In this document: piece by piece, positions 1 through 6,200 of the stretch | Position numbering within the stretch: the stretch's first letter is position 1 | Layout of the letters: each line of letters begins with the position of its first letter | Assembly: GCA_028287885.1 (NCBI GenBank) | Contig: JAQBOT010000174.1 | Location: 1-6,521 of the forward strand | DNA from: Pedobacter sp. | Lineage (GTDB): Bacteria > Bacteroidota > Bacteroidia > Sphingobacteriales > Sphingobacteriaceae | Length of the DNA stretch: 6,521 nucleotides | Direction of reading: 5' to 3' | Program-made: the position numbers and the translations under genes | Notes under the pieces: generated by a model | What the model was told of the DNA's origin: nothing | Seen by the model: the letters and a program-made list of their open reading frames with translations, nothing else | The model's database searches: none

Positions 1-471
1 GACAAAATTGGCCAAACCTGGGGATTTGATGGAAAAACCTTTCTGCTTGCCTTTTTGCTCCTGGTAGAAGGTGTAGGTTTAATCTGGTTTGCAAAATCCG
101 GTCATATTGGAACAGCCATCGTTATGATGTTTGTTTTTGGTCTGAGCCTTAAAATGGCAAACGGCGCGACGTACAGCCTCGTACCGTTTATCAACCCTTT
201 GGCAGTCGGAAGTGTTGCCGGAATTGTTGGAGCCGGCGGCAACATTGGCGCGATGCTAATTGCATTTATGTTTAAAGCGAAAGCTTCCCACATGGCGAAA
301 ACGCTCGGGGAGAACAACACAATAGCAAAGGACCTTATAGACTATACCAGCGCCTTTACCCTGCTTGGATACATCATCTTGGGCGTCGGTATTGCGGTAC
401 TGATCTTCAGAACCGTTGTGGCTCAAAAGCAAAGCTCGGTAGAGAGCCTGGTATTGACACCCTCCCGATAA
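1..471 (+). CDS. Nitrate/nitrite MFS transporter, NarK/NasA (NNP) family, C-terminal part
   Basis: An inner-membrane major facilitator that would import nitrate (possibly exchanging nitrite) for the reductase encoded just downstream. The frame is open from base 1 to the TAA at 469-471, so the true start lies upstream of the window and about the last 156 residues are present. Four hydrophobic segments are visible, at about nt 37-93, 109-183, 202-273 and 349-408, which fit TM9-TM12 of a 12-TM protein. The stretch NGATYSLVPFINP followed by GIVGAGGNIGAM (Gly-rich core GAGGNIG at 229-249) matches the second nitrate signature in TM11 of the NNP family. A short polar tail ends the protein. The gap to the reductase is only about 36 bp and both lie on the same strand, so co-transcription is likely. 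Family assignment is firm. Whether it is narK, nasA or nrtP cannot be decided from this fragment. Confidence 0.9.
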   Translation, partial: DKIGQTWGFDGKTFLLAFLLLVEGVGLIWFAKSGHIGTAIVMMFVFGLSLKMANGATYSLVPFINPLAVGSVAGIVGAGGNIGAMLIAFMFKAKASHMAKTLGENNTIAKDLIDYTSAFTLLGYIILGVGIAVLIFRTVVAQKQSSVESLVLTPSR

Positions 472-507
472 ACAACTAATTATCTTATCAATATTTCGAT
501 CAGCAGT

Positions 508-3500
508 TTGAAAGTGGAAAAGGAAATATCGAAAACGAAGAGCACAACTTGTTGCTACTGTGGAGTAGGCTGTGGAATTGTCTTAACCAGAGATGCTCAA
601 AATAACATTACGCTGGAAGGTGACAAAACCCATCCCGTAAACAAGGGAATGCTCTGCAGTAAGGGCATGAACCTGCATTACACCGTTAATGATAAGAGCG
701 ATCGGCTGTTATTCCCACAAATGAGGTACAGCAAAAGTATGCCCCTGCAACGGGTAAGCTGGGATACTGCACTGGAGCGAACAGCAGCTGTATTTAAAGC
801 CTTAATTGAAAAACATGGACCCGATAGCGTAGCTTTTTATGCCAGCGGACAATGCTTAACGGAGGAATACTATGTTGTAAATAAATTAATCAAAGGCTTT
901 ATAGGCAGCAATAACATTGACACCAACAGTCGACTTTGTATGAGCAGTGCTGTTGTGGGTTATAAGATGAGCCTGGGAGAAGATAGCGTTCCAATTAGCT
1001 ATGATGACTTGGAACTGGCGGATTGTATCTTTGTTGCAGGTGCCAACCCAGCCTGGTGCCACCCCATCTTATGGCGGAGAATCGAGGCGGCCAAACAAAG
1101 CAACCCCAATCTCAAGATCATTGTAAGCGATCCCAGAACGACCCAATCCTGCGCATTAGCGGATATTCACCTACAAATAAATCCCGGCACCGACATTACC
1201 TTACATCATGCGATAGCAAACTGTTTAATTGCAGAAGGGCAAATCGATAGGGATTTTATCGACCAACACACAAATGGATTTGAAGATTACGAACAAAGCG
1301 TTCTGAAAACTTCCATAACTGAAGCGGCGAGGATTTGTGGCATAAAGGAAATTGACATTAGAAAGGCCGCTTCTTATATTGGCAAGGCCAATGGATTTAT
1401 CTCCATGTGGACCATGGGGCTGAATCAAAGTGTAGTAGGCACAAATAAAAACCTTTCCTTAATCAACTTAAACCTAATAACCGGCCACATTGGGAAGCCC
1501 GGCAGTGGTCCTTTTTCCCTAACCGGACAACCAAATGCAATGGGCGGCAGAGAAGTGGGTGGAATGAGCAACCTTCTTCCGGCACATCGAAACCTGAGCA
1601 ATGAAGATCACCGAAATGAAGTTGAAAGATTCTGGAACATTCCCCTGGGCAGCATTAACCCAAAGCCTGGATTAACTGCAACACAAATGTTTGATGAGCT
1701 CAACACAGGTAAGTTGAAAGCAATTTGGATCCTTTGCACCAATCCTTTAGTCAGCTTACCGGATGTGCGCAGCGCCGAGAACGGCCTTAAGAAAGCGAAG
1801 TTCGTCGTTGTTCAAGACATAAGTAGCCGGGTAGAGACATTGAAATATGCTGATGTTGTTTTACCCGCTGCAGCCTGGGCTGAAAAGGAAGGCACGATGA
1901 CGAATGCGGGCAGGTATATCTCTCTCTTGAATAAAATTGTCGATGCGCCCTGCGAAGCATTAGCGGATGCGGAGATCATATGCCGTTTCGCGAAAAAGAT
2001 GGGCTACCCCGGATTTGAATTTAACGATTCAGCTGCAATATTCCAGGAACATGCTGGACTCACTGCAGGCACAAACATTGATATAAGCGGTTTAAACTAT
2101 GATATTCTAAGGCAAAAAAGAGCCGTTCAATGGCCTTTTCCCATAGCTTCCGATTCATTGGGCACAGCAAGATTGTTTGCAGATCATCAGTTCTACACCC
2201 CAGACAAAAGAGCCAATATACATACTGTTCCCAGTCAAAATCAATCTGAAGCGCTCAGTCAGGAACACCCACTGATTCTTACGACTGGAAGGATTAGAGA
2301 CCAATGGCACACCCGAAGCAAGACGGGAAAAGTAAACAAGCTTAACCAGCACATTAGCGAGTCCTTTCTGGAGATTCATCCTTTAGATGCAAAAGCAAGA
2401 AACATAAACGACAATGATTTGGTCGAAATATCAAGTCTACGTGGAAACGCAAGGGTTAAAGCCAAACTTTCCACAGATATCAAACCCGGGCTGGTTTTCA
2501 TGCCAATGCATTGGGGATTAATCAAAGATAGCGACCTGCATCGTGCAAACAACCTAACCAACAACCTGGTAGACCCGCTTAGTGGAGAGCCTGACTTCAA
2601 GTACACCGCGGTGCAGGTAAAATTATACCACAAGCCAAGACAAAAGATCATTGTTGTTGGCGCTGGTGCAGCTGCCTGTGGTTTCGTAAAAAGCTATAGG
2701 GATCTCAATGTAGAAGATGACATCGAAATCTTCAGTAAGGAAAACCTTCCTTTTTACAACCGTGTACTCCTGCCCGATTACATTATTGGAACATTGCCCT
2801 GGCATAATCTGATCAAAATGAGTGATGATGAGGAAAACGACTATCGCATCAAACTACATCGAGGCAATGAAATTAAGCACATATCGAAAGAGACAAAGAC
2901 AGTTACAGATAGCCGGGGCATTGTCTATAATTATGACATTCTGATACTGGCTACAGGAAGCAGAGCATTTGTTTTAAAAGACATGCCTGCACTGGATGGA
3001 ATATTTACCATGCGCAGTAGAACAGATGCGGATAAATTTAAGGCACATATAGACAAAACCAACAAGGAGGTCGTGATCATCGGCGGGGGTTTATTGGGCA
3101 TTGAGCTGGCGACCTCAGTCAGCGAAACAGGAGCAAAAGTGACCATTATCCAAAGAATATCCAGATTGATGGGCCGGCAATTAGATTCAATGGGAAGCCA
3201 ATTGCTGCACGAAGAACTGATCAGCAAAGGCATCGAAATCATTTATAATGATGAAGTTGATCGCTTCCTGGGGGACAAATCAATCTCTGGAATACGCCTG
3301 AAAAGTGGCCTTCTAGTAGTCTGCCAATCTGTGGTCATAGCAATCGGTACCGTTCCCAATACAGAAATGATCAAGCATTCAGGAATTGATTGCAAGCGTG
3401 GCGTGGTGGTAGACGAGTATCTAAGGTCTAGCGAAAAGGACATTTTTGCAATCGGTGAGATCGCCGAGTTCAAAGATCAACTTTATGGCATTACTGCGGC

Positions 3501-4062
3501 TGCAGAGCAACAGGCAGATGTAGTAGCCAGATTTCTTTGTGGTGATATTGGCAAATACTACAAAGGAAGTCTGTTGATGAACATACTAAAAATGCACAGT
3601 TTAGAATTGTGCTCCCTGGGGTTAGCAGAAATACCAAATGATGACCCTGCTTATGAGGAAATAATCTTCATTGATAAAGCCAAACGCTTCTACAAAAAGT
3701 GTATTGTACACCAAGACAAACTCGTCGGCGCCATACTTATCGGAGATAAGACAGAGTTTCTCGAATTCAGAGACTTGATAGAAAATAAGATGGAGTTAAG
3801 CGAAAAGCGGCTCCAGCTGCTGAGAAGCGGAAAAAAAGCGGAGCCACTAATTGGAAAGACCGTATGCAGTTGCAACAATGTTGGAGAAGGCAATTTGAAG
3901 AACAAGATAAAGGAAGGATGCAAAGATCACCTGCAGTTGTGTCAGTTAACAGGAGCCGGAATGGGCTGTGGTAGCTGCAGACCAGAAGTTAAAAACATCC
4001 TCGATTCAACTGTAAACATGCTGAAAAAAGCCAAGGAACAAGCCTTGGCTATACAGCAATAA
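508..4062 (+). CDS. Fused assimilatory nitrate reductase: Mo-bis-PGD catalytic domain + NirB-like FAD/NAD(P)H domain + BFD-like [2Fe-2S] domain
   Basis: Cytoplasmic enzyme predicted to reduce nitrate to nitrite with electrons from NAD(P)H; no signal or Tat peptide is seen. Domains in order: [4Fe-4S] site C15-x2-C18-x3-C22 with C50; molybdopterin domain to about residue 560, with C144 in NSRLCMSSAV as the expected Mo ligand (Cys, as in nitrate reductases); molybdopterin dinucleotide-binding domain about 586-705; FAD Rossmann motif GAGAAACG (718-725), ATGSR (815-819) and FAIGE (980-984); NAD(P)H motif GGGLLG (859-864); NirB-type linker about 1040-1115; BFD-like [2Fe-2S] site C1120-x-C1122, C1154-x2-C1157. 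At 1184 residues it exceeds ordinary NasA (about 860), because the NasB/NirB-like reductase is fused on. No ATG lies upstream of the Fe-S motif. TTG at 508 is the longest usable start and GTG at 514 an alternative; neither has a clear Shine-Dalgarno. Function is confident, the exact start is not. Confidence 0.93.
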   Translation: MKVEKEISKTKSTTCCYCGVGCGIVLTRDAQNNITLEGDKTHPVNKGMLCSKGMNLHYTVNDKSDRLLFPQMRYSKSMPLQRVSWDTALERTAAVFKALIEKHGPDSVAFYASGQCLTEEYYVVNKLIKGFIGSNNIDTNSRLCMSSAVVGYKMSLGEDSVPISYDDLELADCIFVAGANPAWCHPILWRRIEAAKQSNPNLKIIVSDPRTTQSCALADIHLQINPGTDITLHHAIANCLIAEGQIDRDFIDQHTNGFEDYEQSVLKTSITEAARICGIKEIDIRKAASYIGKANGFISMWTMGLNQSVVGTNKNLSLINLNLITGHIGKPGSGPFSLTGQPNAMGGREVGGMSNLLPAHRNLSNEDHRNEVERFWNIPLGSINPKPGLTATQMFDELNTGKLKAIWILCTNPLVSLPDVRSAENGLKKAKFVVVQDISSRVETLKYADVVLPAAAWAEKEGTMTNAGRYISLLNKIVDAPCEALADAEIICRFAKKMGYPGFEFNDSAAIFQEHAGLTAGTNIDISGLNYDILRQKRAVQWPFPIASDSLGTARLFADHQFYTPDKRANIHTVPSQNQSEALSQEHPLILTTGRIRDQWHTRSKTGKVNKLNQHISESFLEIHPLDAKARNINDNDLVEISSLRGNARVKAKLSTDIKPGLVFMPMHWGLIKDSDLHRANNLTNNLVDPLSGEPDFKYTAVQVKLYHKPRQKIIVVGAGAAACGFVKSYRDLNVEDDIEIFSKENLPFYNRVLLPDYIIGTLPWHNLIKMSDDEENDYRIKLHRGNEIKHISKETKTVTDSRGIVYNYDILILATGSRAFVLKDMPALDGIFTMRSRTDADKFKAHIDKTNKEVVIIGGGLLGIELATSVSETGAKVTIIQRISRLMGRQLDSMGSQLLHEELISKGIEIIYNDEVDRFLGDKSISGIRLKSGLLVVCQSVVIAIGTVPNTEMIKHSGIDCKRGVVVDEYLRSSEKDIFAIGEIAEFKDQLYGITAAAEQQADVVARFLCGDIGKYYKGSLLMNILKMHSLELCSLGLAEIPNDDPAYEEIIFIDKAKRFYKKCIVHQDKLVGAILIGDKTEFLEFRDLIENKMELSEKRLQLLRSGKKAEPLIGKTVCSCNNVGEGNLKNKIKEGCKDHLQLCQLTGAGMGCGSCRPEVKNILDSTVNMLKKAKEQALAIQQ
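4029..4050 (+). other. Perfect 8-bp inverted repeat (possible RNA hairpin) at the 3' end of the reductase gene
   Basis: AGCCAAGG (4029-4036) and CCTTGGCT (4043-4050) are exact reverse complements around a 6-nt loop, ending 9 bases before the reductase stop codon. No U-run follows, so it is not a standard intrinsic terminator. It could tune mRNA stability or the relative expression of the downstream genes, or it could be chance within coding sequence. Confidence 0.35.
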
Positions 4063-4072
4063 ATATAAGAAG

Positions 4073-4582
4073 ATGAAAAGAATTATAAACATTGCTCCAT
4101 CAGAATTCATCGGTGTTAAAGGAATAGAATATTTTAATTTTGAGGAGGACTTTGTCGAAGATAATATCCGATGCATACCCATGGTGGTGCGGTTCAAAAT
4201 GGATGCTGTAGGAGTTAAGCTCAAGCTAAGTGAATGGAGTAAATTCAAGCCGAAGGAACGTGTTAAACTTGCACTGATGCCTATTGATATGGCTTCAGAA
4301 TTAGAGAATTACCATCAATACTTAACGTCCCTCATTTCCAGCTATACTGGAAACACGGCAACAAATATGGAGGTAGACCGACAGCCAGCATGGGGTAATA
4401 TTCAACAAATACCTGATTTGTTAATCGAGAAAGCGCTAGAGATCCAGTTGGAACTTTCAACTGAACAATGGCAGCAACTTACCGATATACAAAGATTTGC
4501 TTTATTAAAGCTATGTAGACCGGGACATGAGAACAAGAACTTTTCTAAGGCAGTAATAGAATTCGGACTGATGAACAACTGA
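4073..4582 (+). CDS. Nitrate reductase-associated protein (Nitr_red_assoc family, NarM-like)
   Basis: A soluble 169-residue protein with no membrane segment or signal peptide. Residues about 20-60 carry the family's recognisable block: YFNFEEDFVEDNIRCIPM, then VRFKMDAVGVKLKLSEW and KFKPKERVKLALMP. This resembles the nitrate reductase-associated family (TIGR02664/PF09655), whose genes typically sit beside nitrate reductase genes. I believe cyanobacterial NarM, required for nitrate reductase activity, belongs here, but that equivalence is from memory. Its biochemical role is not established; maturation or stabilisation of the reductase is the usual inference. The gene starts at ATG 4073, 10 bp after the reductase stop, with a weak AGAAG upstream. 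It ends 1 bp before the next ATG, which points to one transcript and probable translational coupling. An alternative is a generic helical accessory protein, but sequence and position both favour the call. Confidence 0.82.
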   Translation: MKRIINIAPSEFIGVKGIEYFNFEEDFVEDNIRCIPMVVRFKMDAVGVKLKLSEWSKFKPKERVKLALMPIDMASELENYHQYLTSLISSYTGNTATNMEVDRQPAWGNIQQIPDLLIEKALEIQLELSTEQWQQLTDIQRFALLKLCRPGHENKNFSKAVIEFGLMNN

Positions 4583-4583
4583 T

Positions 4584-5717
4584 ATGCAGGAACTAACCAT
4601 AATCATCAATTTCCCCGGCGGCATCATTTCACCCGGAAGCCTGTATAACATCTTGGCTGCAGCTACACGATGCAACGTCAAGTACGTAAGGTTCGGGCTA
4701 AGGCAACAGTTATACCTTGACATCATAAGCTACAACCTCGAGACTTTTACCAAAGCACTCGACCTCTTGGACATTGAATATGCAATAAATGAGAATGAAC
4801 ATCCAAATATCGTCAGCTCTTATCCTGCAGAAGAAATCTTCGTTCGTAATTCCTGGCTAACTGAAGGTGTTTATAAAGACATACTAGATGACATGGATTT
4901 TAAGCCACGCCTAAAAGTTAACATTTGTGACAGCAAGCAAAGTTTTACCACCTTGTTAACGGGCAACATCAATTGGGTTGCCTCCCCTAGCGCTGAACAC
5001 TACTGGCACCTGATCATCCGTTTTCCAAAAACAAATGTGGTTTACGAATGGGATCAGCTATGCTACACCAATAACATTGCGAAGCTTACCAAGGAGATTG
5101 AAAAGCTCATTACTACACGCGACGAAGAGTTCATCGACAATAAAAATGCAGATGGACCAAAACTCTTTTCCCTGCTGCATACGAAGGATTACATCTTAAA
5201 GCCAGCGGAGAACCAGGCACCCTTTGCTTTATTCAACCTCCCCTACTATGAAGGGCTCAATCGATATAACAATAAATATTGGCTTGGAATCTATCGGCGA
5301 GACGAACTGTTCAAAGTAGCTTTCTTAAAGAAATTGTGCTCTCTTTGTACTGACACTAAACTCGGACAAATCTGCTGTACATCCTGGAAAAGCATCATTG
5401 TCAAGGGCATTGAAGAAAAAGACAAACAACTTTGGAACAGTTTGTTAGAAGAATTTGACATCAACATGCGACATGCTGCCAATGAGCTAAACTTTCAAAT
5501 TGAAGACAATTGCCCTCAGAGCCTCGAGCTGAAAAGTTACCTGGTTAAGCACCTCAGCATAGACGATACCAGAACCTTTGGAATTTGCATTGGCATTAAA
5601 ACGAGAAAAAAGAGCGAAATCTTCAGCAGTATCCTCATTCGAAAACGTTACCTGATCAATTTAGGGCTGTTTAGGCTTTTGCCAGTTTACGATATTTTTA
5701 AGGGCAAAAGATTTTAA
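4584..5717 (+). pseudogene. Nitrite/sulfite reductase-like half-domain protein, frameshifted from its C-terminal rubredoxin domain
   Basis: This 377-residue frame is the front of what should be a fusion of about 496 residues (4584-6075). The N-terminus (LTIIINFPGGIISPGSLYNI, then VKYVRFGLRQQLYL) and the region around residues 245-300 (TSWKSIIVKGI) look like the two ferredoxin-like half domains of nitrite/sulfite reductases. The siroheme/[4Fe-4S] cysteine pattern of a true reductase is absent, so catalysis is unlikely; electron transfer or assembly is an inference. After PVYDI the frame goes wrong. Dropping one T from the run at 5695-5699 gives YDILRAKDFNPNERTGEIF and continues into the rubredoxin, with no stop until 6073. 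That continuation resembles the 480-500-residue rubredoxin-domain proteins of Bacteroidota as I recall them. As written, the last residues (FKGKRF) are out of frame. ATG 4584 follows the previous stop by 1 bp. Domain reading is moderately sure, the disruption is clear. Confidence 0.75.
5691..5701 (+). other. Frameshift site (extra T in a five-T run)
   Basis: The upstream frame reads D-I-F-K here and stops at 5715-5717. With four Ts instead of five at 5695-5699 the reading becomes D-I-L-R-A-K-D-F-N-P-N-E-R and stays open to the rubredoxin stop at 6073-6075. A homopolymer is a typical site for a sequencing indel or a real slippage mutation. No recoding signal such as a shifty stop with a nearby Shine-Dalgarno is evident. 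Confidence 0.8.
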
Positions 5718-5863
5718 TCCGAATGAACGCACAGGTGAGATTTTTAGCAGTGGAAACCCCCGCGCTATATTGCCGGAACAACTCAGAAGGGTAATCTATA
5801 AGTATTACGCATTTAGAAAAGGATTGGTAGTAGACAAAATAGCAAAACAGCCTGCTCAAAAGG

Positions 5864-5870
5864 AAAGGAG
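5864..5870 (+). promoter_or_regulatory. Strong Shine-Dalgarno inside the rubredoxin fusion gene
   Basis: AAAGGAG lies 7 bases before an in-frame ATG (5878), exactly at the junction where the rubredoxin domain begins. It is the best Shine-Dalgarno next to any start in this window. It could allow the rubredoxin to be made separately. Bacteroidota rely less on such sites, so its use is uncertain. Confidence 0.5.
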
Positions 5871-5877
5871 TACAGAG

Positions 5878-6075
5878 ATGCATACCGTAAAATTATATCA
5901 ATGCACAAGGTGTTTTACCATATACAACGAAGATGTCGGTGAGCCGGAATCAAATATTCCTCCAGAAACTTCATTTGAGAACTTGCCTCAAGCTTACTGT
6001 TGCACCGTATGCGATAGCGGTAAGGATCAATTTGTTAGAATTGACCCTTCGAAGATCGACTATGTTAAACCATGA
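5878..6075 (+). CDS. Rubredoxin (C-terminal domain of the frameshifted fusion, or a free 65-residue protein)
   Basis: Small iron-sulfur electron carrier binding one Fe through four cysteines. From ATG 5878 the protein has C9-x2-C12 (CTRC) and C42-x2-C45 (CTVC). The 30-residue step between C12 and C42 is the same as between the second and third cysteines of classical rubredoxins. IYNEDVGEPES, IPPETSFENLP and KDQF also match the family. Oddities: the Gly usually following each CxxC is Phe and Asp here, the Pro after the third Cys is Thr, and the aromatic before the second pair is Tyr. The same frame is open upstream to 5662 and encodes the missing part of the fusion (RAKDFNPNERTGEIF onward). 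I chose 5878 because of its ATG and AAAGGAG; a non-ATG TTG at 5770 would give a longer protein. Possible partners are the NirB-like flavin domain of the reductase or the preceding half-domain protein. Confidence 0.78.
   Translation: MHTVKLYQCTRCFTIYNEDVGEPESNIPPETSFENLPQAYCCTVCDSGKDQFVRIDPSKIDYVKP
6060..6075. other. Convergent 3' overlap of the rubredoxin and mobA reading frames
   Basis: The rubredoxin frame ends at 6073-6075 (+). The extended mobA frame ends at 6062-6060 (-), giving a 16-bp tail-to-tail overlap. This applies only if mobA reads through or lacks the TAG at 6201-6203; otherwise the genes are separated by 125 bp. Confidence 0.5.
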
Positions 6076-6200
6076 CTATTGAAGTTTTTAAATGCTACTT
6101 GCTCGGAATGGCTTACCTGCAATTCAACCACCTTCAACAGTCCCAGTACCTCTTTCAAACTGTGCCGGGATAGTCGTTTGGCTCGAAGTTCATCCATTAT
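6076..6200 (-). pseudogene. mobA: Detached C-terminal codons of mobA beyond an in-frame TAG
   Basis: There is no + strand gene here. On the - strand, in the same frame as the MobA coding region and directly after its TAG, 46 sense codons run to a stop at 6062-6060, overlapping the rubredoxin 3' end by 16 bp. They read IMDELRAKRLSRHSLKEVLG and later FKNFNSHGLT. This fits the end of MobA, where a helix, a hydrophobic strand and an F-x-N-x-N-[ST] motif close the protein. An ATG at 6197-6195 sits three bases after the TAG, so reinitiation as a 45-residue piece is conceivable. No terminator-like hairpin with a T-run was noticed. Confidence 0.65.

Noticed and set aside
454..482. TTGACA followed 17 bp later by TAATTA, resembling a sigma-70 promoter before the reductase gene
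   Set aside because: The -35-like part lies inside the transporter coding end, the -10-like part is a weak match, and the likely host group uses a different promoter consensus. Tight operon spacing makes an internal promoter unnecessary.
1023..1250. A 75-codon + strand frame inside the reductase gene
   Set aside because: It is an out-of-frame shadow of the molybdopterin domain with low-complexity polar content and no family resemblance.
2376..3473. Several antisense open frames of 60-103 codons opposite the reductase gene
   Set aside because: They lie wholly inside a strongly supported gene and show no recognisable domains or start signals.
4335..4353. TTTCCAG-ctata-CTGGAAA inverted repeat in the nitrate reductase-associated gene
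   Set aside because: It is 7 bp, AT-rich and mid-gene, with no U-run or regulatory context. It is at the level expected by chance in 6.5 kb.
5691..5717. Programmed +1 ribosomal frameshifting as the explanation for the split fusion gene
   Set aside because: There is no stop codon at the shift point, no upstream Shine-Dalgarno at prfB-like spacing and no evident stimulatory structure. A homopolymer indel is simpler.
5698..5883. A 61-codon antisense frame opposite the frameshift region
   Set aside because: The opposite strand carries the conserved fusion-protein sequence in a clear frame, so the antisense frame is explained as a shadow.
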